This document shows, in pieces, positions 1 to 6,098 of a DNA stretch of 7,996 nt. The notes under the pieces were generated by a model, which searched no databases, was not told where the DNA came from, and worked only from the letters and a program-made list of their open reading frames with translations. Within the stretch, counting starts at the first letter, position 1, and every line of letters begins with the position of its first letter. A program made the position numbers and the translations under genes. The stretch is from an uncultured Micrococcus sp. (GTDB taxonomy: Bacteria; Actinomycetota; Actinomycetes; Actinomycetales; Micrococcaceae): NCBI GenBank assembly GCA_946222435.1, contig CAMIOJ010000092.1, positions 1 through 7,996 of the forward strand, in the 5' to 3' direction.

Positions 1-810
1 GATGTACACCTCGGGGTGGCCGAAGAACCAGAAGAGGTGCTGCCAGAGGACGGCACCGCCGTTCTCCGGGTTGAAGATGTGTCCACCGAAGCGGCGGTCC
101 ATGCCCAGTGCGAACAGGGCGGAGGCCAGCGGCGGGAACGCCATCAGGATCAGGATGCCGGTGATCAGCGTGTTCCAGGTGAAGATCGGCATGCGCCACA
201 TCGTCATGCCCGGTGCACGCATGCACAGGATGGTGGTGATGAAGTTGACTCCACCCATGATGGTGCCGAAGCCCTGCAGGGCCAGGCCGAAGACCCAGAG
301 GTCTCCGCCGACGCCCGGCGAGTAGGTGGTGTCAGACAGCGGCGCATACGCGAACCAGCCGAACGAGGCCGCACCCTGCGGGGTGAGGAAGCCGGCGGTG
401 GCGATCAGGGAGCCGAACAGGAAGAACCAGAACGCCAGGGCGTTCAGGCGCGGGAACGACACATCGGGGGCGCCGATCTGCAGCGGAACGAGGACGTTGG
501 CGAATCCGACGAACAGCGGAGTCGCGAACATCAGCAGCATGATCGTGCCGTGCATCGTGAACAGCTGGTTGTACTGCTCCTTGGTCTGCAGGATCTGCAT
601 GCCCGGCTCGAAGAGCTCGGCACGGATCAGCAGGGCCATCACACCGCCGACGCAGAAGAACACGAAGGACACGATCAGGTACATGTACCCGAGCACCTTG
701 TGGTCCGTGGTCGTCAACCAGTTGACGGCGATCTTTCCGAGGGAGCGAGGCACGACGCGCGGCGCTGCCGTGCGCGTGCTCTCCTCCGTCGTGTACTCAT
801 ACGTGGTCAT
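1..810 (-). CDS. ctaD: Cytochrome c oxidase subunit I (aa3 type), 3'-truncated by window edge
   Basis: Catalytic subunit of the terminal cytochrome c oxidase. It reduces oxygen to water at the heme a3-CuB centre in the cytoplasmic membrane and pumps protons. The first 270 residues are present; actinobacterial CtaD is usually about 560-580, so roughly half is missing. The translation contains WLTTTDHK (31-38), the low-spin heme His in TMHGTIM (H87), IGAPDVSFPRLN with the D-channel entry Asp (D116), and WFFGHPEVYI at the break. In that last motif H265 is the CuB ligand, E267 the proton-gating Glu and Y269 the His-cross-linked Tyr, which marks an A-type heme-copper oxidase. About six membrane helices are visible (near 41-62, 88-110, 122-145, 170-195, 210-235 and from 253). 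The ATG overlaps the ctaC TGA by one base (TGATG), and GGAGG lies 9 nt upstream at 820-824, so the two genes are co-transcribed and probably translationally coupled. Identity is essentially certain. Confidence 0.98.
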   Translation of the reverse strand, partial: MTTYEYTTEESTRTAAPRVVPRSLGKIAVNWLTTTDHKVLGYMYLIVSFVFFCVGGVMALLIRAELFEPGMQILQTKEQYNQLFTMHGTIMLLMFATPLFVGFANVLVPLQIGAPDVSFPRLNALAFWFFLFGSLIATAGFLTPQGAASFGWFAYAPLSDTTYSPGVGGDLWVFGLALQGFGTIMGGVNFITTILCMRAPGMTMWRMPIFTWNTLITGILILMAFPPLASALFALGMDRRFGGHIFNPENGGAVLWQHLFWFFGHPEVYI

Positions 811-1718
811 CAGTGGCTACCTCCACCGCGCGGGGTCTGGAGGTCGACCTCCATCTCGCGCGCACCGTCAGGGTTCTCGTTCGGGTTGCGGTTGTACTCG
901 TCCCCGACCAGGCCCGGCTCCATCTGGTCCAGCTGCTGCTGGAACTCCTCCTCGGAGACGACCTCCACGTTGAAGAGCATCTCGGAGTGGTACTCGCCGC
1001 AGAGCTCGGCGCACTTGCCGTCGAAGCGGCCCTCCTCCTGCGGGGTCAGGTAGAGGTGGTTGGTCTTGCCGGGGATCAGGTCCCGCTTCTGGAGGAACTG
1101 GGGGATCCAGAAGGAGTGGGCGACGTCACGGGACTTCAGCTCGAAGTGCACGGGCACGTCGACGGGGAGGTACAGGGTCGGCAGCGTGTCCTGCACGCCG
1201 GCGTTGCCCTCGGTGTCGAGCTGAGCCTGGACGCCGGCGTAGTGCGCCTCCTGGCCCTCGTACTCGTAGTTGAAGTCCCAGGCCCACTGCTTGCCGTACA
1301 CGGTGACGGTCAGCGGGGAGTCGTCCACGGGGGTGTCGACCTCGGTCTGCACACGAACGGTGAAGCCCCAGAGGCCGAAGACGAGAACCAGCGGGATGAC
1401 CGTGAACATGGTCTCCAGCGGCATGTGGTACGCGGTCTGCTTCGGGAAGCCCTGGTCGTTCTTGCGGCGGCGGTAGGCCACCATGCACCAGATCATGGCG
1501 GCCCAGGCGACCAGGCCGATGACCAGTGCGGCGATCCAGGAGTCGACCCAGAGGTTCGTCAGCACCTCATTGTGGTTGGTCGTCCCGTTGGTGCCGGGGA
1601 GCCAACCACGCTTGACCTCTTCCGAACAGCCGGTCAACGCCAGCATGGCGGTGGCCCCCAGGGCGCCCGCCTTCAGCGTGCGTCGAGTCCGACGTCCGGC
1701 GTCATTCTGTGCTCTCAC
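810..1718 (-). CDS. ctaC: Cytochrome c oxidase subunit II, lipoprotein with CuA site
   Basis: Subunit II of the aa3 oxidase. It carries the binuclear CuA centre that takes electrons from cytochrome c (or the fused c domain of the bc1 complex) and passes them to subunit I. The 302-residue protein starts with a twin-Arg-rich n-region, a hydrophobic stretch and the lipobox LALTGC, so Cys31 should be lipidated after signal peptidase II cleavage. Two membrane helices follow (about 58-80 and 103-121), then the extracytoplasmic cupredoxin domain. Electron-entry aromatics lie in YGKQWAWDF (141-149). All CuA ligands are present: H201, C236, E238, C240, H244 and M247. The C-terminal 35 residues are acidic and Pro/Asn/Gly-rich, probably a flexible tail. 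The GTG start is fixed by AGGAAGG six bases upstream. A nearby upstream ATG is out of frame. First gene of the operon with ctaD. Confidence 0.98.
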   Translation of the reverse strand: MRAQNDAGRRTRRTLKAGALGATAMLALTGCSEEVKRGWLPGTNGTTNHNEVLTNLWVDSWIAALVIGLVAWAAMIWCMVAYRRRKNDQGFPKQTAYHMPLETMFTVIPLVLVFGLWGFTVRVQTEVDTPVDDSPLTVTVYGKQWAWDFNYEYEGQEAHYAGVQAQLDTEGNAGVQDTLPTLYLPVDVPVHFELKSRDVAHSFWIPQFLQKRDLIPGKTNHLYLTPQEEGRFDGKCAELCGEYHSEMLFNVEVVSEEEFQQQLDQMEPGLVGDEYNRNPNENPDGAREMEVDLQTPRGGGSH

Positions 1719-1724
1719 AGACGG

Positions 1725-1731
1725 CCTTCCT
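1725..1731 (-). promoter_or_regulatory. Ribosome binding site of ctaC
   Basis: On the minus strand AGGAAGG lies 6 nt upstream of the GTG at 1718. This decides the ctaC start. An ATG at about 1737 on the same strand is in another frame, and the predicted signal peptide begins properly from the GTG. Confidence 0.75.
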
Positions 1732-1770
1732 CTTCATCTCGTGTGCGATGGGCGCCCCTCTCCCCCGCCG

Positions 1771-1796
1771 GGAATCGCAGAATCCTGCGGATTTCC
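1771..1796. other. Imperfect dyad in the ctaC upstream region
   Basis: GGAATCGCAG, a 4-nt AATC loop, then CTGCGGATTTCC form an inverted repeat with two single-base bulges. The dyad lies about 53-78 nt upstream of the ctaC GTG and about 40 nt inside the transcript predicted from the -10 candidate at 1834-1839. It could be a leader hairpin or a protein binding site. I do not recognise it as a known operator. Confidence 0.35.
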
Positions 1797-1833
1797 CTCA
1801 CAGCGGACAGGGGTGCCCGGGTGATTCCCCTCT

Positions 1834-1839
1834 ACTCTA
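1834..1839 (-). promoter_or_regulatory. Candidate -10 box for the ctaC-ctaD operon
   Basis: On the minus strand this reads TAGAGT, matching the actinobacterial TANNNT -10 pattern. No good -35 is seen at 16-19 nt (TGGTCA at 1861-1866 is 21 nt away). If used, the leader would be about 110 nt and would contain the dyad at 1771-1796. Weak, position-based evidence only. Confidence 0.3.
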
Positions 1840-2026
1840 CGTCTTTCCGGCGATTCGTGCTGACCATGACACCCCGCCTCAGGGGCGTGTCCCCGCCGAT
1901 CGGAGCACTTCCGGCATCCGGACTGCGGGTACCTCCCGATCCCCCTCTGACAGGGCACGGCGGGCGCCTCCCCGTGGCCTCACCGTCGCCTGTCGCGCCC
2001 GCACCGGAGCCCTCCGGACACACCTC

Positions 2027-2053
2027 GGGCCGGCCCCCTCGGGGAGCCGGCCC
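2027..2053 (-). terminator. GC-rich hairpin, probable terminator of erpA
   Basis: GGGCCGGC (2027-2034) pairs perfectly with GCCGGCCC (2046-2053). The inner CCC/GGG bases extend the stem around a CTCG loop, with one bulged A at 2045. It begins about 75 nt after the erpA stop and is flanked by two smaller hairpins: CGCTC-GGC-GAGCG at 2059-2071 and CCGGA-GCCC-TCCGG at 2004-2017. There is no T-tract on either strand, which is common for actinobacterial terminators but leaves the call uncertain. Confidence 0.55.
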
Positions 2054-2128
2054 GGAAGCGCTCGGCGAGCGGCCGTCGTCGTGGCCCACCCCGCTCTCGG
2101 CGAGGTGCCGCGGACAGCCGCCTGCCGG

Positions 2129-2521
2129 TCAGTGGAAGGAGTCGCCGCAGGCGCAGGAGCCGGAGGCGGTGGGGTTGTCGATGGTGAAGCCCTGCTTCGA
2201 GATGGTGTCCTCGAAGTCGATCTTCGCGCCCATCAGGTACGGAACGGACATCTTGTCCACGATCACCTCGACGCCGTCGAAGTCGCGGACGGTGTCCCCG
2301 TCCAGGACGCGCTCGTCGAAGTAGAGCTGGTAGATCAGGCCGGAGCAGCCGCCGGGCTGCACGGCGATGCGCAGACGCAGGTCGGTGCGGCCCTCCTGCT
2401 CCAGCAGGGCACGGACCTTGGCCACCGCGACGTCGGTGAGCTCGACCTCGTGCGGGGGCAGGCCGTCGGCAGGCTGGGTGGCGCCGATCTCGACGCCGGT
2501 CTCGTCAGCGGACAGTGCCAT
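2129..2521 (-). CDS. erpA: A-type iron-sulfur cluster carrier (HesB/IscA/ErpA family)
   Basis: Small scaffold/carrier that receives Fe-S clusters from the SUF machinery and inserts them into apoproteins in the cytoplasm. The 130-residue protein has the diagnostic cysteines: C59 in QPGGCSGLIYQ, and C123 and C125 in the C-terminal GSCACGDSF. The conserved core runs from about residue 26 (VELTDVAVAKV) through YQLYFDE and VIVDKMSVPYLMGAKIDF. The N-terminal 25 residues are less conserved in character and make it slightly longer than the usual 105-120. ATG 2521 is chosen because GAGGAGG lies 5 nt upstream. The frame stays open far upstream but only antisense to the dipeptidase gene. As remembered, actinobacteria such as Mycobacterium tuberculosis also keep a HesB-like gene near ctaC; a role in maturing respiratory or Krebs-cycle Fe-S enzymes is inferred. 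The family is certain; ErpA rather than another A-type carrier is the likely name. Confidence 0.92.
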   Translation of the reverse strand: MALSADETGVEIGATQPADGLPPHEVELTDVAVAKVRALLEQEGRTDLRLRIAVQPGGCSGLIYQLYFDERVLDGDTVRDFDGVEVIVDKMSVPYLMGAKIDFEDTISKQGFTIDNPTASGSCACGDSFH

Positions 2522-2559
2522 GGGGGCCTCCTCGTGTGGGGACGTTCTTCCGCACCTCG

Positions 2560-2565
2560 AGGGTA
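2560..2565 (-). promoter_or_regulatory. Candidate -10 box for erpA
   Basis: On the minus strand this reads TACCCT (TANNNT). It would place the transcript start about 30 nt upstream of the ATG and leave the GAGGAGG ribosome binding site inside the leader. No clear -35 is seen. The hairpin at 2620-2677 separates this gene from the dipeptidase upstream, so erpA needs its own promoter. Confidence 0.35.
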
Positions 2566-2619
2566 CGGCTTCTTCAGGTGTGAACGGTACCGGTCGCCGG
2601 TTGATTCCCGACGACGGCC

Positions 2620-2677
2620 GCCCGCCGTCCGCATCCGGCCCGCCCGGTGCTGTGGCCGGGCGGGCAGGACGGCGGGC
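2620..2677 (-). terminator. Nested double hairpin, terminator of the M20 dipeptidase gene
   Basis: Two perfect stems are stacked. The outer 11-bp stem pairs 2620-2630 with 2667-2677, and the inner 10-bp stem pairs 2638-2647 with 2656-2665 around an 8-nt loop. They are joined by an asymmetric internal loop (7 nt against 1 nt). The structure begins 8 nt after the dipeptidase stop. No T-tract follows. It should fold very stably in RNA and isolate erpA from the upstream gene. Confidence 0.7.
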
Positions 2678-2685
2678 ATGCGGGC

Positions 2686-4092
2686 TCAGGCGCCCAGGCG
2701 GGCGAGCCAGAGGGCCTCGGCGAGGATCGCGTTGCGGAAGTCGCCGAGGTGCAGGGACTCGTTGGCGGAGTGGGCGCGGGAGTCCGGGTCCTCGACGCCG
2801 GTGATGAGGATGGTGGCCTCCGGGAAGACCTCGTTGAGGTCCGCGGTGAAGGGGATGGACCCGCCCAGCCCGGTGGCCTTGGGCTCCACGCCCCAGGCCT
2901 GGTGGAAGGACTCCATCATGGCGGCGGCCATCGGGTCCGAGGTGTCCGTGGCGAACGGCTGGCCGAAGTGGCCCTTCTCGTAGGTGATCTCCGCGCCGAA
3001 GACCTTCTCGGCCTGCTCGGCGAGGTAGGAGGTCACGGCCTCGTAGGCCTGCTCCGGGTCCACACCGGGGCCCACGCGCAACGACCACTTGGCGCGGGCG
3101 GAGGGCTGGATGGTGTTGGAGGAGGTGTCCACGCTCGGCACGTCGATGCCGATGATGGACAGGGCCGGGCCGTTCCACAGGCGGTCGGCGAGGGGGCCGG
3201 AACCGGCCAGGGTCACGCCGTCCAGCACGCCGGCGTCGGTGCGGTAGGTCTCCTCTGAGTAGTCCACGTCCGCGTGGACCTGGGCGCCGACGCCGGGGAC
3301 GGCGACGTTGCCCTGCTCGTCGTGGAGGGTGGCGATGAGGCGGCAGAGCAGGGTGACGGCGTCCAGGACGGGGCCGCCGAACATGCCGGAGTGCACGGCG
3401 TGGTCCAGCACCCGCACGGTGACGGTGCCGTCGGCGACGCCGCGCAGCGAGGTGGTCAGGGCGGGCTCGCCGACGGCCCAGTTCGCGGAGTCGGCCACCA
3501 CGATCGCGTCGGCCTCGAGGTCCGCCTTCTGGTTCTCCAGGAAGGTGCGGAAGGTCGGCGAGCCGGCCTCCTCCTCGCCCTCGATGAACACGCGCACGCC
3601 CACGCCGGCCTCCGGGGCGGCGGTCTGCAGGGCCTTCAACGCGGCGAGGTGGAGCATGATGCCGGCCTTGTCGTCCGCCGCGCCACGGCCGAAGAGGCGG
3701 TCGCCCACGCGGGTGGCCTCGAACGGCGGGGTGTTCCACAGGGACTCGTCGCCCGTAGGCTGCACGTCGTGGTGGGCGTAGAGCAGCACGGTGGGCTTGC
3801 CGTCCGCACCCGGGCGATGGCCGAGCACAGCGGGACCGCCGGGCCGGCCGTCCTCGCGCTGCTCGGTGACGATCCGGACGTTCTCCAGGCCGAGCTCGCG
3901 GACGAGGTCGGCGACCTTCTCGGCGGACTGCTCCAGCAGCGAGCGGTCGAAGGAGTCCCAGGCGATGCCGCCGATGGCGACGAGCTCGGTGAGGGTCTGG
4001 ACGGTCTCGTCGAACTGGGCGTCGACGGCGGCGGTGATCTTCTCGACGAGCGCGGGGTCGAGGTCGGAGGCGGCAGGGATCTGAGCAGTCAT
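2686..4092 (-). CDS. M20-family zinc dipeptidase
   Basis: Cytoplasmic metallopeptidase of the M20 (ArgE/DapE/CPG2/carnosinase) superfamily, expected to hydrolyse dipeptides with two catalytic zinc ions. It is 468 residues, normal for the dipeptidase branch, with no signal peptide. The metal and catalytic residues are visible: H107 and D109 in YAHHDVQP, bridging D140 in GRGAADDKAG, base E174 and ligand E175 in EGEEEAGS, D201 in VADSANW, and H441 in RAHSANE. H234 in HSGMFGG belongs to the lid/dimerisation domain (about 213-330). Substrate specificity cannot be read from sequence. ATG 4092 is chosen over a GTG three codons upstream because the protein aligns from here and a -10-like hexamer sits 7 nt before it. 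The frame is open much further upstream, but that extension runs antisense through the DUF3043 gene and is not credible. Confidence 0.94.
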   Translation of the reverse strand: MTAQIPAASDLDPALVEKITAAVDAQFDETVQTLTELVAIGGIAWDSFDRSLLEQSAEKVADLVRELGLENVRIVTEQREDGRPGGPAVLGHRPGADGKPTVLLYAHHDVQPTGDESLWNTPPFEATRVGDRLFGRGAADDKAGIMLHLAALKALQTAAPEAGVGVRVFIEGEEEAGSPTFRTFLENQKADLEADAIVVADSANWAVGEPALTTSLRGVADGTVTVRVLDHAVHSGMFGGPVLDAVTLLCRLIATLHDEQGNVAVPGVGAQVHADVDYSEETYRTDAGVLDGVTLAGSGPLADRLWNGPALSIIGIDVPSVDTSSNTIQPSARAKWSLRVGPGVDPEQAYEAVTSYLAEQAEKVFGAEITYEKGHFGQPFATDTSDPMAAAMMESFHQAWGVEPKATGLGGSIPFTADLNEVFPEATILITGVEDPDSRAHSANESLHLGDFRNAILAEALWLARLGA

Positions 4093-4099
4093 GCTCCTC

Positions 4100-4105
4100 A
4101 CACTA
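4100..4105 (-). promoter_or_regulatory. Candidate -10 box giving a leaderless dipeptidase mRNA
   Basis: On the minus strand TAGTGT (TANNNT) is followed by the 7 nt GAGGAGC and then ATG. This spacing places the transcription start at or within one base of the A of the ATG. The GAGGAG lies only 1 nt from the ATG, too close to work as a normal Shine-Dalgarno. No clear -35 is present. Confidence 0.5.
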
Positions 4106-4181
4106 ACGTCACTGGGCTGTGCCTTCCCGGGACCTCCCGCTCCCCCGCGTGCCCCTGCCAGGGCCGAGATCGGGCCCCGCC

Positions 4182-4187
4182 TAGACT
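4182..4187 (+). promoter_or_regulatory. Candidate -10 box giving a leaderless DUF3043 mRNA
   Basis: TAGACT (TANNNT) is followed by the 7 nt GGAGGAC and then the GTG start. The arrangement is the same as at the divergent dipeptidase gene. GGAGG is only 2 nt from the GTG, short for a ribosome binding site, so leaderless initiation is the simpler reading. No clear -35 is present. Confidence 0.5.
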
Positions 4188-4194
4188 GGAGGAC

Positions 4195-4833
4195 GTGTTC
4201 AGCCGCAAGAAGACCTCCGAGACCTCTGAGACCTCCGCGACGCACGGCTCCCATCCGGCCGATCCGAGCGACGCACCGGCCCAGGAGACCGCCGAGCACA
4301 CCGCTGCCCGCCGGGACCGCTCCAAGCCGAAGGGTGTGCCGACTCCGCGCCGCAAGGACCAGGAGGCTGCGCGCCGCCGTCCGCTGGTTCCCGAGGACCG
4401 CAAGGCCGCGCGGAAGGCGGACCGCGAGGCCATGGCCGCTGAGCGCGCGAAGATGCGGCAGGCGCTGGAGACCGGCGACGAGCGGCACATGCCGGTCCGC
4501 GACCGTGGACCTCAGAAGCGCTTCATCCGCGACTACGTGGACGCCCGCTGGTCGATCGGCGAGTTCCTGTTGCCGGTGGTCTTCCTCTACGTGCTGCTGA
4601 TCTTCATCCCGGGCCGCGAGTTCCAGCTGGTGCTGATGTACTCGCTCTACGCCCTGGTGGCGCTGGTGATCATCGACTCGATCATCCTCGGCTCCAAGAT
4701 CCGCAAGGCCCTCGAGGCCACGTTCGGAGCGGCCGAGCCGGGCACCAAGATGTACGCGATCATGCGCGCCCTGCAGTTCCGTCGCCTCCGCCTGCCGAAG
4801 CCGCAGGTCAAGCGCGGCGAGTACCCCGCCTGA
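4195..4833 (+). CDS. DUF3043 family membrane protein of unknown function
   Basis: 212 residues, recognised as the actinobacterial DUF3043 family. The N-terminal 40 residues are Ser/Thr/Ala-rich and probably disordered. Next comes the basic family signature KGVPTPRRKDQEAARRRPLVP (46-66), an Arg/Lys/Ala/Glu-rich helix (about 67-92), GDERHMPVRDRGPQKRFIRDYVDARW (94-119), and two membrane helices (about 122-138 and 144-165) with a short loop between. The tail of about 45 residues is basic (RRLRLPKPQVKRGEY). Both termini are probably cytoplasmic because of their positive charge. GTG 4195 is chosen because the family begins with the same MF-basic pattern and the -10-like box lies 7 nt upstream. Divergent from the dipeptidase with 102 bp between starts. 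No biochemical function is known to me; the strong positive charge suggests contact with RNA, DNA or acidic lipid, but that is speculation. Confidence 0.9.
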   Translation: MFSRKKTSETSETSATHGSHPADPSDAPAQETAEHTAARRDRSKPKGVPTPRRKDQEAARRRPLVPEDRKAARKADREAMAAERAKMRQALETGDERHMPVRDRGPQKRFIRDYVDARWSIGEFLLPVVFLYVLLIFIPGREFQLVLMYSLYALVALVIIDSIILGSKIRKALEATFGAAEPGTKMYAIMRALQFRRLRLPKPQVKRGEYPA

Positions 4834-4851
4834 TCCCTCCAGGCCAGCGCC

Positions 4852-4900
4852 GGACACACGAAGGGGCGGTCCCAATCTGGGTCCGCCCCTTCGTGTGTCT
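4852..4900. terminator. Bidirectional terminator between DUF3043 and pyrD
   Basis: ACACACGAAGGGGCGG (4854-4869) pairs perfectly with 4883-4898. The outer G4853-C4899 pair and a G-T pair extend it. After a single T-T mismatch, CCCA/TGGG adds four more pairs around an ATC loop. It lies about 20 nt after the DUF3043 stop and 9 nt after the pyrD stop on the opposite strand, so it can end both transcripts. Tails are not T-rich on either strand. Confidence 0.85.
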
Positions 4901-4908
4901 TCGGCGGC

Positions 4909-6036
4909 TCACCCGCGCAGGCGTCGGCCGAGGCCCGCGTTGATGCGGCCGGCCCAGAACGGGCCCTCGTAGAGGAAGGCGGTGTAGCCCTGGACGAGGT
5001 CGGCGCCGAGCTCGAGGCGCTGGGCCACGTCGTCCGCGGTGGTGACGCCGCCGACACTGACCAGGGCGACGTCCTTCGGCAGCTGGGCCCGCAGCAGGCG
5101 CAGGACGTCCAGGGAGCGCTGCTTCAGGGGCGCGCCGGACAGACCGCCGGCGCCGAGCCGGGCGACCTCGGCGACATCCGTCCTCAGGCCTTCGCGGCCG
5201 ATGGTCGTGTTCGTGGCGATGACGCCGTCCAGCGGCAGGGCCCGGGCCATGTCCGCCACGGCCACGATGTCCTCATCCGCCAGGTCCGGGGCGATCTTCA
5301 CCAGCAGCGGCAGGTGACGGCCGGTGACGGCGGCATCGGCCTCCTCGCGGACGGCGCGCAGCAGCGGCTCGAGGGTGGCGATCTCCTGCAGCTGGCGCAG
5401 GCCTGGGGTGTTCGGGGAGGAGACGTTCACGGCGAGGTAGTCGGCGTGCGGGGACAGCAGACGCGTGGAGATGCGGTAGTCCGCGGCGGCGTCGGCGAGC
5501 TCCACCACCTTGGTCTTGCCGATGTTCGCGCCGAGGATCGGGCGGTTCGACCCGAAGCGCTCGGTGAGGGTGGCGCGGGTGGCGGCCAGGCGCGGGGCCA
5601 CGGCGGCGGCGCCCTCGTTGTTGAAGCCCATCCGGTTGACCACGGCCTTGTCCTCCACCAGGCGGAACAGGCGCGGCTTCTCGTTGCCCGGCTGGGCTTG
5701 GGCGGTGACCGTGCCGACTTCGATGTGGCCGAACCCGAGGTCGGCCAGGGCGGTCGTGCAGAGACCGTGCTTGTCGAAGCCGGCGGCGAGGCCGAACGGC
5801 GTGGGGAAGCGCAGCCCCATCACGGTGCGGGCGAGCCAGGGGTCCGGGCGGAAGGCGGTGCGCAGGACCACGGAGGCGCCGGTGCGCTCGGCGGCGCGGA
5901 TGCCGGCCACACCCTTCTCATGGGCCTCCTCCGCGTCCATGCCGGAGAACACGGCGTTGAAGAAGGGCGGGTAGGCGCGCGGCAGGCTCGAGGTCAGCAG
6001 GGTCTCGATCCCGGACTTCACGGAAGGCAGCTGCAT
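4909..6036 (-). CDS. pyrD: Dihydroorotate dehydrogenase, class 2 (quinone-dependent)
   Basis: Oxidises dihydroorotate to orotate, the fourth step of UMP synthesis, passing electrons through FMN to menaquinone at the inner face of the membrane. It is 375 residues, a little longer than the Escherichia coli enzyme. The N-terminal segment (about 20-45, with FFNAVFSGMDAEEAH) is the class 2 membrane and quinone tunnel region. FMN and substrate residues are seen in GLAAGFDKHG (82-91), GFGHIEVGTVTAQAQPGN (101-118), NRMGFNNEG (134-142), LVKIAPDL (245-252), VSVGGVTTADD (326-336) and GADLVQGYTAFLYEGP (344-359). The catalytic base is S207 in NVSSPNTPGL; Ser rather than Cys here marks class 2. ATG 6036 has no good Shine-Dalgarno, and a weak -10-like GATGAT lies 6 nt before it. 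Not near other pyr genes here. Divergent from the hydrolase, convergent with DUF3043. Confidence 0.98.
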   Translation of the reverse strand: MQLPSVKSGIETLLTSSLPRAYPPFFNAVFSGMDAEEAHEKGVAGIRAAERTGASVVLRTAFRPDPWLARTVMGLRFPTPFGLAAGFDKHGLCTTALADLGFGHIEVGTVTAQAQPGNEKPRLFRLVEDKAVVNRMGFNNEGAAAVAPRLAATRATLTERFGSNRPILGANIGKTKVVELADAAADYRISTRLLSPHADYLAVNVSSPNTPGLRQLQEIATLEPLLRAVREEADAAVTGRHLPLLVKIAPDLADEDIVAVADMARALPLDGVIATNTTIGREGLRTDVAEVARLGAGGLSGAPLKQRSLDVLRLLRAQLPKDVALVSVGGVTTADDVAQRLELGADLVQGYTAFLYEGPFWAGRINAGLGRRLRG

Positions 6037-6042
6037 GTGTCC

Positions 6043-6048
6043 ATCATC
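6043..6048 (-). promoter_or_regulatory. Weak -10-like box at the pyrD start
   Basis: On the minus strand GATGAT keeps the two most conserved -10 positions (A2 and T6) but not T1. It is followed by 6 nt (GGACAC) and the ATG, the canonical -10 to +1 distance. With no real Shine-Dalgarno upstream, a leaderless pyrD transcript is possible. This is weaker than the three other candidates. Confidence 0.25.
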
Positions 6049-6085
6049 CCACGCCGGGACGGCGGCAGCGGAGGCGTCCCACGCC

Positions 6086-6091
6086 TACCCT
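6086..6091 (+). promoter_or_regulatory. Candidate -10 box giving a leaderless hydrolase mRNA
   Basis: TACCCT (TANNNT) is followed by the 7 nt GGTGGGC and then the ATG at 6099, the same spacing as at the dipeptidase and DUF3043 genes. This favours ATG 6099 over the in-frame GTG at 6093, which would sit only 1 nt from the box. No clear -35 is present. Confidence 0.5.
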
Positions 6092-6098
6092 GGTGGGC

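Larger units (their letters stand above)
1719..2128. other. 410-bp non-coding stretch between erpA and ctaC
   Basis: No convincing gene lies here. Short frames open on both strands, as expected at this GC content, but their translations are Gly/Pro/Arg-rich, lack domain-like character and have no good ribosome binding site. The right half (about 2004-2071) holds three closely spaced hairpins downstream of erpA. The left half (about 1719-1860) holds the ctaC ribosome binding site, an imperfect dyad and a candidate -10 box. About 1870-2000 shows only short, weak dyads, such as TCCGG-CAT-CCGGA near 1914-1927. Confidence 0.7.

Noticed and set aside
16..1053. Long open frame on the plus strand opposite ctaD and ctaC
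   Set aside because: Its translation is low-complexity (Arg/Glu/Gln/His-rich) and lies antisense to two certain genes. Long antisense frames are expected at about 70% GC.
1832..2089. 85-codon minus-strand frame in the erpA-ctaC gap
   Set aside because: The composition is Gly/Pro/Arg/Ser-rich, there is no ribosome binding site, and the frame overlaps the hairpin cluster and the ctaC promoter candidate.
813..2983. Overlapping plus-strand open frames across ctaC, the 410-bp gap and erpA
   Set aside because: The translations are Leu/Val/Gly/Ala/Arg-biased shadows with no recognisable domain. They run antisense to ctaC and erpA and have no ribosome binding site.
2129..3739. erpA as a 536-residue protein with a long N-terminal extension
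   Set aside because: The extra part is Arg/Pro/Gly-rich shadow sequence through the dipeptidase gene on the same strand in another frame. A strong GAGGAGG site fixes the start at 2521.
3274..4194. N-terminal extension of DUF3043 back to 3274
   Set aside because: The added residues are a shadow antisense to the dipeptidase. The family begins at GTG 4195.
4093..4875. N-terminal extension of the dipeptidase up to 4875
   Set aside because: The extension is antisense to the well-supported DUF3043 gene, and M20 homology begins just after ATG 4092.
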